Shown one piece after another: positions 28,979 to 37,824 of a stretch of 64,000 nt of DNA. The stretch's first letter is position 1. Each line of letters begins with the position of its first letter. The position numbers were made by a program, and so were the translations under genes. The notes under the pieces were generated by a model that was not told the DNA's origin, made no database searches, and was given only the letters and a program-made list of their open reading frames with translations. Origin of the DNA: Bacteroidota bacterium (GTDB taxonomy: Bacteria > Bacteroidota > Ignavibacteria > UBA10030 > UBA6906); contig JAUQWO010000083.1 in assembly GCA_030835135.1 (NCBI GenBank), positions 31,598 through 95,597 on the forward strand, given 5' to 3'.

Positions 28979-31063
28979 CTAGCGAAGGACCCTTACATCA
29001 AAGATGCGGTCGTCCCGTTGCAGGGCGCGGACGACCGCCATCCCTTCTGTTACCCTCCCGATGATCGTGTAGCGCCCATCCAGATGCGGCTGTGGCGAAT
29101 GCGTGATGAAGAACTGAGACCCTTCGGTGTCTTTTCCCGCGCTCGCGATCCCGATCGTGCCTTCGCCGTACTGCAGTGCCGAGAACTCAGACCGGAGGGT
29201 GAACCCCGGTCCACCCCAGCCATCGCCACGGGGGCAGCCGCCCTGCGTGACGAAATTCGGGACCACGCGGTGGAAGGTGAGCCCTCTGAAGAATCCTCGT
29301 TGCTCGGAAAGTTTGACGAGCGCCATGACGGTGAATGGGGCCGCATTCGTATAGAACGACGCCTGCATGGTCCCGCGCGCGGTCTCGATCGATACCTGCA
29401 GTGTCTCCGGCAATGCGCGGAGGAAGGTGAAGTCGAAGTCCGTATAGAATGCCTCCTGAGCCGCGGGGAGCCGGGAGAGGTAGTTCGTTCCCGTGATCAT
29501 GCCGAGTGCTTTCGCGGCGGCGATCGCGACGGTTCTGTCCGGAGAGCGAAGATGGTCCAGCAACGGGAGCACCGCGCGGTTGTCGCCGATCGTGCCCAGC
29601 GCGCCGATGAGTTCCTGCATCGCTTCGAGTCCGTCCGGTAGGCGTTGTGCGGCCAGTGCATTCAACATCGCGGGCACGATCGTGTCGTCGCGAAGGAGGG
29701 AATCGGTGAGCGCCCCTGCTGCGGTCCCCGTTATCGCGACATCATCGGACGTCAACGCCTCCAGGAGTGCGGTCCGGACGGCACCGGGTACCTTGTGATC
29801 CCATGTGCAGCGGCGGGCAAGGGCGCTCAATCCCTCGATGGCTCCGCACGCACGCACCGGATCGGAAGAACGCGACATCTCGGTCAGACGTGGGAGTCCG
29901 GACGGATCCCCGGTCGCGCCCAGTGCCCGGAGCAGGTCGGCGTGCAGATGCCGGGGTGTGGTTGCTGTCGGCAGTCCCCGGGGGAATGCCGACGGACCGA
30001 GGAGGGCCGCCAGGGTCTGGGCTGCTTCGGATTGCACCGTCCAGACGGCATTCCCCGATTCGTTCGCGGCCAGGCGGCGCAGGTGCTGGTACACTTCGGC
30101 GGCCTCACCCGAAGTATCGGCGGCGACGAGGTCGCTGGTGCGAAGCGCGGCGAGGGCGGTGACCGCGACCATATTGTCCCCATCATAGAAGGCGCGACGA
30201 AAGACGAGCAGGGTGGCGCGGTCCGTCCTGACCGGGTATGTGGCCAGTGCCCTCAAGGCGTTGACGCGTACGCGCCAGTCGGCATCGAATTCCGCGAGCC
30301 TCCGGAGGGGCTCACGTCCGACCCGCACATCCTTGAGCTTGCCCAGGAGGGCCGCAAGGTTCAGGCGCACGAGCGGGTCAGGATGCTGGCGAAGGAGGAC
30401 GAGACGTTCCACCTCCGCCGCGATCTCCGGCGTCGCACCGGTTCTCTGCAGTGCATACATGGTTTGCCAGGTGGTTGCACCCTGTGCGTACGCATGGCGC
30501 AGCAGGAACCGGGTTGCCTCAGGGCTGCTGACACCGCGGATCGCGAAGCGCACGAGTGCCATCGTGAGTCCGTCCGTGTGCTGCTCGGATGCGCTGTTCC
30601 CATACCGGATGAGAAGGTCGGAGAGCGCATCGGCGGTGCCGAACTTCCCGATCTCTTCGATGAGTTCCGCGGGCGTGCCGATGTCGGGAAGACGCTTCCA
30701 GATCAGGTCCCGCTCCAGTGCTGCCCGCGCGGGCGGGGAAAGGAGCATGGCGGTCTGTCCCACGGCGAGACATGCCGAACGCTGCACCGCGAGGTCGGGG
30801 TCCTGCATGCGGCCCACGATGAGGCCGAGGGCATTCGTGTCCTGGATGCTGGCATACGCGCGCACGGCGCGTTCACGGACGACGGGGTCGGCATCGTCGA
30901 GCAGCGCGCTGAGCGCGCCATCATTCGGCGTTCTCCGGTCCTGGATCCTGAGGATCGTCTCCAGGCGATCGAGGCGCTTGTTCGCCCGATCGAGCGCCGT
31001 CTGGGCATGGAGGGGAGGAAGGAAGAGAACGAGAAGAAGGACGAGTGCGGTCCGGAAGCGCAT
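28979..31063 (-). CDS. periplasmic HEAT-repeat protein fused to a cyclophilin-type peptidyl-prolyl isomerase
   Basis: A 694-residue protein: signal peptide (MRFRTALVLLLVLFLPPLHAQ), then about 500 residues of HEAT-like helical repeats (for example DDADPVVRERAVRAYASI, MQDPDLAVQRSACLAVGQ, LRSPDRTVAIAAAKALGMI), and a C-terminal cyclophilin domain (from about 545): FTVMALVKLSEQRGFFRGLTFHRVVPNFVTQGGCPRGDGWGG and EGSQFFITHSPQPHLDGRYTIIGRV. The catalytic Arg (FHRVVP) and Gln/Phe of QFFI are kept, so it should be an active prolyl isomerase, predicted to act in folding of exported proteins. It converges with the gene from glnA's operon. Confidence 0.92.
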   Translation of the reverse strand: MRFRTALVLLLVLFLPPLHAQTALDRANKRLDRLETILRIQDRRTPNDGALSALLDDADPVVRERAVRAYASIQDTNALGLIVGRMQDPDLAVQRSACLAVGQTAMLLSPPARAALERDLIWKRLPDIGTPAELIEEIGKFGTADALSDLLIRYGNSASEQHTDGLTMALVRFAIRGVSSPEATRFLLRHAYAQGATTWQTMYALQRTGATPEIAAEVERLVLLRQHPDPLVRLNLAALLGKLKDVRVGREPLRRLAEFDADWRVRVNALRALATYPVRTDRATLLVFRRAFYDGDNMVAVTALAALRTSDLVAADTSGEAAEVYQHLRRLAANESGNAVWTVQSEAAQTLAALLGPSAFPRGLPTATTPRHLHADLLRALGATGDPSGLPRLTEMSRSSDPVRACGAIEGLSALARRCTWDHKVPGAVRTALLEALTSDDVAITGTAAGALTDSLLRDDTIVPAMLNALAAQRLPDGLEAMQELIGALGTIGDNRAVLPLLDHLRSPDRTVAIAAAKALGMITGTNYLSRLPAAQEAFYTDFDFTFLRALPETLQVSIETARGTMQASFYTNAAPFTVMALVKLSEQRGFFRGLTFHRVVPNFVTQGGCPRGDGWGGPGFTLRSEFSALQYGEGTIGIASAGKDTEGSQFFITHSPQPHLDGRYTIIGRVTEGMAVVRALQRDDRIFDVRVLR

Positions 31064-31095
31064 GGGGCTCCTCAGCGATGGTAGCAGAACTTCAG

Positions 31096-31125
31096 GAACA
31101 TAGGCAAATCAAGGGCAAAGCTCAA
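31096..31125 (-). promoter_or_regulatory. Bacteroidota-type promoter for the HEAT/cyclophilin gene
   Basis: Minus strand: TTG 31125-31123, exactly 20 nt, TATGTTC 31102-31096. It stands back-to-back with the aspS promoter, with 8 nt between the two TTG elements. Confidence 0.6.
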
Positions 31126-31133
31126 GGAACGGT

Positions 31134-31163
31134 TTGATACTCTGCAGTCAAATCTCTATATTA
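31134..31163 (+). promoter_or_regulatory. Bacteroidota-type promoter for aspS
   Basis: TTTG 31133-31136, 20-nt spacer, TATATTA 31157-31163. The transcription start near 31170 is just before the ribosome-binding site gaggag at 31175-31180. Confidence 0.7.
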
Positions 31164-31187
31164 AAGGTTCACTTAGAGGAGTACACG

Positions 31188-32954
31188 GTGGCGACCTTCG
31201 CGAAACGAACACACACCTGTGGCGCATTACGTCTGGAATCGACCGGGACCCGGGTCACCCTGAACGGATGGGTGGACGTCCGCCGGGACCTGGGTGGCGT
31301 CATTTTCATCGACTGCCGCGACCGGTACGGCAAGACCCAGGTGGTGTTCAATCCGCAGAATAACGCCGACGCCTATCAGCTTGCGAAGGACCTCCGGAGC
31401 GAATTCGTGATCACCGTCTCCGGCGTGGTCGAGAAGCGCCCTGCCGGCACCGAGAATCCGGAGCTGCCGACCGGGATGATCGACGTGCTTGCGGACGACG
31501 TGCAGATCCTGAGCAAGGCCGACACGCCGCCGTTCCCGATCGATGATAGTGTGGATGCGAGCGAGGACATCCGACTGAAGTACCGGTACCTCGATCTCCG
31601 CCGGCCGGAACTCCAGCGGAACATGATGCTGCGGCACCAGCTGTATCAGCTGGTGCATGCCTACTTCAACGAGCGGCAATTCATCGAGGTCGAGACCCCG
31701 ATCCTCATGAAGAGCACGCCCGAAGGCGCGCGCGACTACCTCGTGCCGAGCCGGGTGCACCGGGGGAAATTCTACGCCCTCCCGCAGTCGCCCCAGACAT
31801 ACAAACAGATCCTGATGGTGGCCGGCTACGATCGCTATATGCAGATCGTGAAGTGCTTCCGCGATGAGGACCTGCGCGCCGACCGCCAGCCCGAGTTCAC
31901 CCAGATCGACGTCGAAATGTCCTTCGTCGATGAATCCGACATCCGCGATCTCACGGAAGGCCTGATGCAGCGGGTCTTCAAGGAGTTCAAAGGTGTGGAC
32001 ATCACGCTTCCGCTGCCGCGCCTCACGTACAAAGAGGCGATGGAGAAGTATGGCAGCGACAAGCCCGACACACGCTTCGGGCTGGAACTCGGGTGCCTGA
32101 ACGAGCTTGTCCGTGAAGCGCCGTTCAAGGTATTCTCCGACAACGTGAAACGCGGCGGGGTGGTAGGTGGCTTCGTGGTCCCGGGTGGCGCCTCGTTCAC
32201 GCGGAACCAGATGGACAATCTTGTCGACTTTTCGAAGTCGCTCGGTGCCGGCGGGCTTGTGTACATCAAGTGGACAGAGACCGGTCTGGAAAGCCCGAAC
32301 GAGAAGTTCCTGGGCAAGGAGCTTCTGGAACGCATTGCGACGCACCTCGGCGGGAAGAAGGGCGACCTCGTCCTGATGATCTCCGACACCTGGACGCGCG
32401 CGTACACGTTCCTGGGCATGCTGCGTCTGGAGATGGCGCGCCGGTTGAGCCTGATCGACGAAACCCGGGATGCCCTCCTGTGGGTCACGGAATTCCCGCT
32501 CCTCGAATACGACGAGGAGGAGAAACGGTACGTTGCGGTGCACCATCCGTTCACGTCACCGCATCCGGACGACATTCCGCTGCTCGATACCGAGACGGGG
32601 AAGGCGCGTGCGCGTGCCTATGACCTCGTGCTGAACGGCACCGAGATCGCCGGTGGCAGCATCCGTATCTTCGACCAGACACTCCAGAAAAAGATGTTCG
32701 CGCTGATGGGGATCGGCGAGGAGGAGGCCAACCGGAAATTCGGATTCCTCCTGTCGGCGTTCCGATACGGTGCTCCGCCGCACGGTGGGATCGCCTTCGG
32801 GTTCGACCGTCTGATGATGCTCCTGACCGGCATGAAGTCGATCCGGGACGTGATCGCATTCCCGAAGACCGCCAGCGCCGTGTCGCTGATGGATGAGGCA
32901 CCGAATGAGGTGGACGAGAAACAACTCCGGGAGCTCCATATCCGGACGGTCTGA
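31188..32954 (+). CDS. aspS: aspartyl-tRNA synthetase
   Basis: A 588-residue class II synthetase: N-terminal OB-fold anticodon domain ([24 protein letters not shown]), motif 1 in [23 protein letters not shown], motif 2 [23 protein letters not shown], the bacterial GAD insertion (about residues 285-415) and motif 3 [13 protein letters not shown]. The GTG at 31188 is chosen because gaggag lies 7 nt upstream and the promoter allows no earlier start with a leader. Specificity (Asp only, or Asp/Asn) cannot be read from sequence. Confidence 0.97.
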   Translation: MATFAKRTHTCGALRLESTGTRVTLNGWVDVRRDLGGVIFIDCRDRYGKTQVVFNPQNNADAYQLAKDLRSEFVITVSGVVEKRPAGTENPELPTGMIDVLADDVQILSKADTPPFPIDDSVDASEDIRLKYRYLDLRRPELQRNMMLRHQLYQLVHAYFNERQFIEVETPILMKSTPEGARDYLVPSRVHRGKFYALPQSPQTYKQILMVAGYDRYMQIVKCFRDEDLRADRQPEFTQIDVEMSFVDESDIRDLTEGLMQRVFKEFKGVDITLPLPRLTYKEAMEKYGSDKPDTRFGLELGCLNELVREAPFKVFSDNVKRGGVVGGFVVPGGASFTRNQMDNLVDFSKSLGAGGLVYIKWTETGLESPNEKFLGKELLERIATHLGGKKGDLVLMISDTWTRAYTFLGMLRLEMARRLSLIDETRDALLWVTEFPLLEYDEEEKRYVAVHHPFTSPHPDDIPLLDTETGKARARAYDLVLNGTEIAGGSIRIFDQTLQKKMFALMGIGEEEANRKFGFLLSAFRYGAPPHGGIAFGFDRLMMLLTGMKSIRDVIAFPKTASAVSLMDEAPNEVDEKQLRELHIRTV

Positions 32955-33035
32955 GTTCCGTCCGCCGTGCATGTCAACCGCCCGCGGGCGGAAGCTGTCC
33001 ATATTCCAGTGCAGTGCGCAACGAAGGAAACGACA

Positions 33036-34146
33036 ATGTTCGAGAATCAGAAGGCAGGCATCAAAGAACTCACCGAACGGCTCAAAGGTCTCCGAGGTTA
33101 TCTTTGACCTCGATGGCAAGGAAAAGATCGTAGCAGAACTCCAGGCACGGTCGCATGCGGCGAGCTTCTGGGATGACAACGTTGCGGCCCAGAAAGTGAT
33201 GCAGGAGATCGCTGCACGGAAATCATGGATCGACCAGTGGTCGGCACTCGCGCGGAAGCTGGACGATGCACAGTCCCTGATCGAGCTGGCCGAGGAATCG
33301 GGTGAGGCCGCGTACGAGGCCGAGATCGCGGGCGAGCTCCAGGCGGCGCGCACCGGGATGGAGGACCTCGAGTTCCGGAACATGCTCAGTGGCGTGGATG
33401 ATGAACGGAACTGCATCCTCGTGATCCATGCGGGGGCCGGTGGTACGGAGGCACAGGACTGGGGCGAGATGCTGCTGCGCATGTATATCCGCTGGGCTGA
33501 AGGGAAGGGATTCACGGTCGCGCTTGTGGACAGGCAGGATGGCGACTCGGCGGGGATCAAGAGTGCGGCGGTCGAAGTGACCGGGCAGTACGCGTACGGG
33601 TACCTCAAGGCGGAGAACGGTGTGCACCGGCTCGTCCGCATCTCGCCATTCGATGCCAACGCACGCCGCCACACGTCGTTCGCGTCCGTGTTCGTCTATC
33701 CGGAGATGGAGGACGACGTCGAGATCGAGGTCAATCCGGCGGACCTGAAGGTCGACACATTCCGTTCCGGCGGCAAGGGCGGGCAGAACGTGAACAAGGT
33801 CGAGACCGCGGTGCGTATCACCCACGTCCCTTCCGGTATCATCGTTGCCTGTCAGCAGGAGCGTTCGCAGTTCCAGAACAAGGAACGCGCCATCAAGATG
33901 CTGAAGTCGCAGTTGTACCAGCGGCGCAAGGAAGAGGAAGAGGCGAGGCGGGATGCGATCGAGAACACCAAGAAGAAGATCGAATGGGGCAGCCAGATCC
34001 GCTCGTACGTCTTCCATCCGTACAACCTGGTCAAGGACCACCGGACGGATATCGAGACGAGCAACGTGGCTGCCGTCATGGACGGCGACCTTGATGCATT
34101 CATGCGGGGCTTCCTGATGGCTTCCGGGACGAAGGGTCCGTCATAA
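33036..34146 (+). CDS. prfB: peptide chain release factor 2, expressed by programmed +1 frameshift
   Basis: RF2 ends translation at UGA and UAA. A first frame starts at ATG 33036 and reads 23 codons ending ...LRGYL before an in-frame TGA (33105-33107). Slipping +1 at CTT-TGA continues as [12 protein letters not shown] in the second frame to 34146, giving 369 residues, near the usual length. In the body, the anticodon-like SPF tripeptide ([13 protein letters not shown]) proves RF2 rather than RF1, and [14 protein letters not shown] holds the catalytic GGQ. The ribosome-binding site is gaagga. The next gene begins 1 nt after its stop. Confidence 0.97.
33093..33107 (+). promoter_or_regulatory. 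RF2 autoregulatory frameshift site
   Basis: CGAGGTTATCTTTGA: slippery CTT followed by the TGA stop and then C, with a Shine-Dalgarno-like gagg 4 nt upstream of CTT. When RF2 is scarce, the ribosome pauses at TGA and slips forward, restoring RF2 synthesis. The internal element is weaker than the AGGGGG of E. coli. Confidence 0.93.
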
Positions 34147-34147
34147 G

Positions 34148-35365
34148 ATGCAGTACACCCACTTCATCGCATCGCGGTACCTCCGGTCGCGCCGCAATGC
34201 GGGGTTCTTTTCGTTCATCGCCGGGATCTCGGTGCTCGGGGTGATGCTCGGTACGGCAACGCTGATCATCGCGCTGTCCGTGCTCGGCGGGTTCGAGAAG
34301 GAGATCACCGAGAAAGTGGTCGGTTTCACGAGTCACGTGCAGGTGAGCGGCTTCCAGAACCTTCCGCTGCGCGACTACCGTGAGAACGCCCTCCGCCTGT
34401 CCACCTGCTCGCCCTCCGTCATCGCCGTCATGCCGTATGTCGCACGCGAAGCGCTCATCCGTTCGCGCGGGGGAGTGGACGGCATCCTGCTGAAAGGGAT
34501 CGACGGCAGCAAGGAAGAACTGGCCGCACGGAAGTATATGGTCGCGGGGGAATTCATCCTGGAGCAGCCTCAGGGTGCCACCCCGGGGATCGTGCTCGGC
34601 AGAAAGCTCGCCTCGCGTCTTGCGGTCGAGGTGGGTGACAAGGTCGTCGTCTTCGGCGTTGGCCGCGTGCTCGAAGGGGGACAGGGACGGGCGATGGCGT
34701 TCGCAGTGACCGGCATCTATGAGAGCGGCATGGCGGAATACGACGATGTGTATGCGTACGCCCCGCTCAAGGAGACGCAGATCCTCTTCCAGGTGCCGGA
34801 CGCGGTCTCCGGGTACGACATTCAACTGAGTCGTGCCGATAGTGCGGATGCCGTTGCCGAACGCATCACCGAAATGCTCGGCTATCCGCATTTCGCGCGG
34901 ACGGTCTTCGAGTCGTACCGGAACCTGTTCAGCTGGATCGAGCTGCAGAAGAAACCCATCCCGATCATCCTCGGACTCATCATCATTGTTGCGACGGTGA
35001 ACATCGTCGGCACACTCCTGATGATGGTGCTGGATAAGACCAGGGAAGTGGGGGTGCTGGCGGCGATGGGTGCGACACGCTGGGGCATCACGCTCATCTT
35101 CTTGCGCCAGGGCTTGTTCATTGCCTTGCTCGGGACCTTCCTCGGCGACCTCCTGGCCTTCGTTGCGCTCGTTGCGCAGCAGGAGTTGCACATCCTGTCG
35201 CTGCCGAGCGACATCTATTTCATGACCTCGGTGCCCGTGCTCCTGCGGTGGGAGGATTTTGCCCTGGTCTCCGCGATCACGGTCGCCCTGTGTCTGCTCA
35301 GTGCCCTCGTGCCGGCGCGCCTCGCCGCACGCCTCGATCCTGTATCAGCGATCAGGTTCTCCTGA
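34148..35365 (+). CDS. LolC/LolE-like ABC transporter permease (first copy)
   Basis: A 405-residue permease with one N-terminal helix (FFSFIAGISVLGVMLGTATLIIALSVLGGFEKEI), a periplasmic MacB-type domain of about 220 residues, and three C-terminal FtsX helices (IILGLIIIVATVNIVGTLLMMV, then TLIFLRQGLFIALLGTFLG and the last ending LSALVPARLAARLDPVSAIRFS). This is the architecture of the lipoprotein-releasing LolCDE complex. It starts 1 nt after prfB and is abutted by a second permease and an ATPase, completing the transporter. Confidence 0.93.
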   Translation: MQYTHFIASRYLRSRRNAGFFSFIAGISVLGVMLGTATLIIALSVLGGFEKEITEKVVGFTSHVQVSGFQNLPLRDYRENALRLSTCSPSVIAVMPYVAREALIRSRGGVDGILLKGIDGSKEELAARKYMVAGEFILEQPQGATPGIVLGRKLASRLAVEVGDKVVVFGVGRVLEGGQGRAMAFAVTGIYESGMAEYDDVYAYAPLKETQILFQVPDAVSGYDIQLSRADSADAVAERITEMLGYPHFARTVFESYRNLFSWIELQKKPIPIILGLIIIVATVNIVGTLLMMVLDKTREVGVLAAMGATRWGITLIFLRQGLFIALLGTFLGDLLAFVALVAQQELHILSLPSDIYFMTSVPVLLRWEDFALVSAITVALCLLSALVPARLAARLDPVSAIRFS

Positions 35366-36595
35366 ATGTCCTTCGAACGGTTCATAGCGGCGCGGTTGGT
35401 GCGATCGAAGCGGCAGATCCGCTTCATCAACATCATCATGCTCGTGTCCGTCATCGGCATCACCGTGGGTGTTGCCGCGCTCATCATCGTTCTGTCGGTG
35501 TTCAACGGCTTCAACAGCGTGGTGACCAGGGTCCTGGTGGGCTTCGATCCCCATCTACGTATCGAGGCGGCGAGCGGCCCCTCATTGGCCGCGACCGATG
35601 AGGTCCTGGACGTGGTGCGGCGCGACCCGCATGTCGCCGCGGCGGCCCCGTACATCGCGGGCAAGGCGCTGATGGTCGCGAACAGGATGCACAGGGTGGT
35701 GATGGTGAAAGGGGTGGTGGACTCGACGATCGATGGCGTGTCGGGCGTGAAGCAACGCACGGTTCTGGGTGCGTTCGCGTTCGAGGATGCGCCGGGTGCG
35801 TCGGGCGTGGTGCTGGGGCAGACGCTTGCGGACCGCATGGGGACGATGGTCGATGCCCAGCTTGCGATCCTGAGTCCGGTGGGCGTGGATGCCATGATGG
35901 TCCAGCTCAGCGACCCGATCATCCGTTCGTGCACGGTGCGGGGCATCTATGACTCGAACAACAAGGACTATGACGCACATTATGCGTTCGTGTCGCTCGA
36001 GACCGCCCGCGAGATCTTCCAGATGAGCGGCACGGTGAGCGGTATTGATGTGCGGCTGCACACCATCCGGGTCTCGGATGAGACGCGCGATGACCTGCAG
36101 GCAGCGCTCGGCTCCGCGTACCGCGTGTCGACATGGTTCGACCTCCACAAGGACCTCTACTCGGTGATGCAGATCGAGCGGTGGACGGCCTATATCATCC
36201 TGTGTCTCATCGTGGGCGTCGCTTCGTTCAATGTCCTCGGTTCACTCACGATGGGCGTGATCGAGAAACGGCGCGATATCGGCGTGCTCAAGGCTCTCGG
36301 GGCGACACGCAGCAGCATCCTGCGCATCTTCATGGTCGAGGGGCTGCTCGTCGGCACGCTCGGCACGGCGCTGGGTTCGATCCTGGGGCTCTTCGTCTGC
36401 TATCTGCAGATCCGGTTCGGGCTCTTTCCACTCGACCCGACCGTGTATATCATTCCAGCCATCCCGGTGGAAGTGCGCTGGACCGATTTCATCGCTGTTG
36501 CGGGCGCGTCCATGCTCCTGAGTTTTCTTGCATCATTGTACCCTGCACGGCGGGCCGCAAGTCTGACCCCCGTCCAGGCCATCCGATGGGAGTAG
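35366..36595 (+). CDS. LolC/LolE-like ABC transporter permease (second copy)
   Basis: A 409-residue paralogue of the preceding permease, starting directly after its stop codon. It shows the same layout: helix at 22-50 (INIIMLVSVIGITVGVAALIIVLSVFNGFN), periplasmic domain, FtsX helices (AYIILCLIVGVASFNVLGSLTMGV) and the closing LYPARRAASLTPVQAIRWE. The two permeases are distinct, as in LolC/LolE heterodimers, so the complex is probably a LolCDE-type exporter of outer-membrane lipoproteins. Which copy corresponds to C and which to E is not resolved. Confidence 0.93.
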   Translation: MSFERFIAARLVRSKRQIRFINIIMLVSVIGITVGVAALIIVLSVFNGFNSVVTRVLVGFDPHLRIEAASGPSLAATDEVLDVVRRDPHVAAAAPYIAGKALMVANRMHRVVMVKGVVDSTIDGVSGVKQRTVLGAFAFEDAPGASGVVLGQTLADRMGTMVDAQLAILSPVGVDAMMVQLSDPIIRSCTVRGIYDSNNKDYDAHYAFVSLETAREIFQMSGTVSGIDVRLHTIRVSDETRDDLQAALGSAYRVSTWFDLHKDLYSVMQIERWTAYIILCLIVGVASFNVLGSLTMGVIEKRRDIGVLKALGATRSSILRIFMVEGLLVGTLGTALGSILGLFVCYLQIRFGLFPLDPTVYIIPAIPVEVRWTDFIAVAGASMLLSFLASLYPARRAASLTPVQAIRWE

Positions 36596-36603
36596 TCAGT
36601 GCT

Positions 36604-37305
36604 ATGGCGACGACAGGGCAGGGGCCGCTGATCAGCGCGCGGGAGATCACGAAGACTTTTTTCACCGGCGACAAGGGTACGGGGAAACTCTGCGTGCTGC
36701 GTGGCGTGTCGCTGGACATCACCGCCGGAGAGATCATTGCGATCGTCGGTGCCTCGGGAGCAGGCAAGAGCACGCTGCTGCACATCCTGGGCACGCTGGA
36801 CCGTCCGACATCCGGCGAGGTGATCGTGGGCGGGAAGAATGTGTTCGCGCTCGATGATGAAGCACTCGCCCGGTTCCGCAACCGCTCTATTGGTTTTGTC
36901 TTTCAGTTCCACCACCTGCTGCCGGAATTCTCCGCACTGGAGAATGTCGCGATGCCGGCACTCATCAATGGTGCGAAGCTCGCCGACGTGCAGGAGCGGG
37001 CGATCGCATTGCTCGACGAGGTGGGCGTCGCCGGACGCGCCGATGCACGGCCGTCGGAACTTTCCGGCGGCGAGCAACAACGGGTGGCCGTGGCACGTGC
37101 GCTCATCAATGAACCGCACGTGATCCTCGCCGATGAGCCATCGGGAAATCTCGACAGCGCGAATGCGGATCTGCTGCACCGGTTGATCTGGGACCTGAGC
37201 AGGCGCAAGGGGCAGACCTTTATCGTGGTGACGCACAACGAATCGCTGGCAGGGAAGGCCGACCGCGTGATGAGGATCGCCGATGGGGCGATGCACCAGC
37301 GATGA
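36604..37305 (+). CDS. lolD: ABC transporter ATP-binding protein, LolD type
   Basis: A 233-residue ATPase: Walker A GASGAGKST (49-57), Q-loop FVFQFHHLLPEFSALENV, signature LSGGEQQR, Walker B VILADEPSGNLD and H-loop VVTHN. The FQFHHLLPEF sequence and the linked FtsX permeases identify the LolD/MacB class. ATG 36604 follows gggag; ATG 36586, overlapping the permease, is also in frame. A 5-bp hairpin with an eight-T tail ends the prfB-lolCED transcription unit. Confidence 0.93.
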   Translation: MATTGQGPLISAREITKTFFTGDKGTGKLCVLRGVSLDITAGEIIAIVGASGAGKSTLLHILGTLDRPTSGEVIVGGKNVFALDDEALARFRNRSIGFVFQFHHLLPEFSALENVAMPALINGAKLADVQERAIALLDEVGVAGRADARPSELSGGEQQRVAVARALINEPHVILADEPSGNLDSANADLLHRLIWDLSRRKGQTFIVVTHNESLAGKADRVMRIADGAMHQR

Positions 37306-37308
37306 AAC

Positions 37309-37338
37309 GGACGCAAAAACCTGCGTTTAGTTTTTTTT
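37309..37338 (+). terminator. intrinsic terminator after lolD
   Basis: ACGCA (37311-37315) pairs with TGCGT (37322-37326), extended by two G-T wobbles, 6-nt loop, followed by eight T residues (37331-37338). Confidence 0.7.
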
Positions 37339-37361
37339 GTACAAATTTTGCGTCAAACCAC

Positions 37362-37390
37362 TTGACATTGAGAATGAATCCCTTATATTT
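37362..37390 (+). promoter_or_regulatory. strong promoter ahead of a structured RNA
   Basis: TTGACA at 37362-37367 and TATATTT at 37384-37390. It reads as a Bacteroidota promoter (TTG-N19-TATATTT) or as a sigma-70 consensus (TTGACA-N16-TATATT), so it is probably a strong promoter. It lies 120 nt upstream of the next coding region. Confidence 0.7.
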
Positions 37391-37396
37391 ACGGTT

Positions 37397-37480
37397 GACC
37401 TATACGACAGTTTCTCCCCTGACTGTTGTACGAAATATGGTCAAGCCCGGCGTTCCCCCCAACGCTGGGCTTTTGTTTTA
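37397..37480 (+). ncRNA. candidate small RNA or attenuated leader with two C-rich hairpin loops
   Basis: Between the strong promoter and an intrinsic terminator lies about 84 nt without a coding role. Hairpin 1 is 37403-37411 with 37422-37430 (9 bp, one G-T) and loop TTCTCCCCTG. Hairpin 2 is the terminator, whose loop is CCCCCC. Both loops are C-rich and could pair with Shine-Dalgarno-like G-rich sequences, as in RsaE-type sRNAs. Alternatively it is a regulated leader of the following gene. Neither has been shown. Confidence 0.45.
37443..37480 (+). terminator. intrinsic terminator closing the small RNA/leader
   Basis: AAGCCCGGCGTT (37443-37454) pairs with AACGCTGGGCTT (37461-37472) as a 12-bp stem with one wobble and a C6 loop, followed by TTGTTTTA. 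It stands 32 nt before the next gene, so expression of that gene needs read-through or another promoter. A G6 run at 37483-37488 is complementary to the loop. Confidence 0.85.
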
Positions 37481-37511
37481 CTGGGGGGTCACCTCGTAAC
37501 GGAGCACACCC

Positions 37512-37802
37512 GTGGCAAAAGCAATCAGGACCAAGGGCCGGACCCGGAAATCGCTGGCCGATGATCATCTGCCGTTCACGATACATAATTTCGCCATCAT
37601 GGGCGCGGGGCTCGCCGCGATCGTTCTCGGCTATGCGGCAATGGCCGAAGGATCCGTCGAGGGATTCCTTCCGCTGGTGGCGGCACCGATCCTCCTGCTT
37701 CTTGGGTACTGCGTCCTGATCCCGCTGGGGATCCTCTATCGTCCGTCGATGCTCTCACGTCAATCCGGACAGGCCTCGCCAACCCAGCAGCAGCCGGCCT
37801 GA
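37512..37802 (+). CDS. small membrane protein, DUF3098-like
   Basis: A 96-residue protein with two hydrophobic helices, FAIMGAGLAAIVLGYAAMA (about 28-46) and FLPLVAAPILLLLGYCVLIPLGIL (about 52-75), a basic N-terminus and a Gln-rich C-terminal tail. The pattern LPFTIHNFAIMGAGLAAIVLGY resembles the DUF3098 family of Bacteroidota. GTG 37512 is preceded by cggag. It heads a run of envelope-related genes. Confidence 0.75.
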   Translation: MAKAIRTKGRTRKSLADDHLPFTIHNFAIMGAGLAAIVLGYAAMAEGSVEGFLPLVAAPILLLLGYCVLIPLGILYRPSMLSRQSGQASPTQQQPA

Positions 37803-37824
37803 CCAGGTCCGCGGAGGGCATCGC

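Noticed and set aside
28931..31084. Two long plus-strand open frames opposite the HEAT/cyclophilin gene
   Set aside because: Low-complexity Gly/Arg/Glu translations; the minus strand has signal peptide, repeats and a catalytic domain.
32978..32991. CCGCCCGCGGGCGG palindrome after aspS as a terminator
   Set aside because: It has no loop of usable size and no T run; a simple GC palindrome.
33105..33107. In-frame TGA in prfB as evidence of a pseudogene
   Set aside because: Position, CTT-TGA-C context and intact second frame are the standard programmed frameshift.
37302..37499. 65-residue open frame across the lolD terminator and the small-RNA region
   Set aside because: It runs through a terminator, a promoter and another terminator; its sequence has no protein character.
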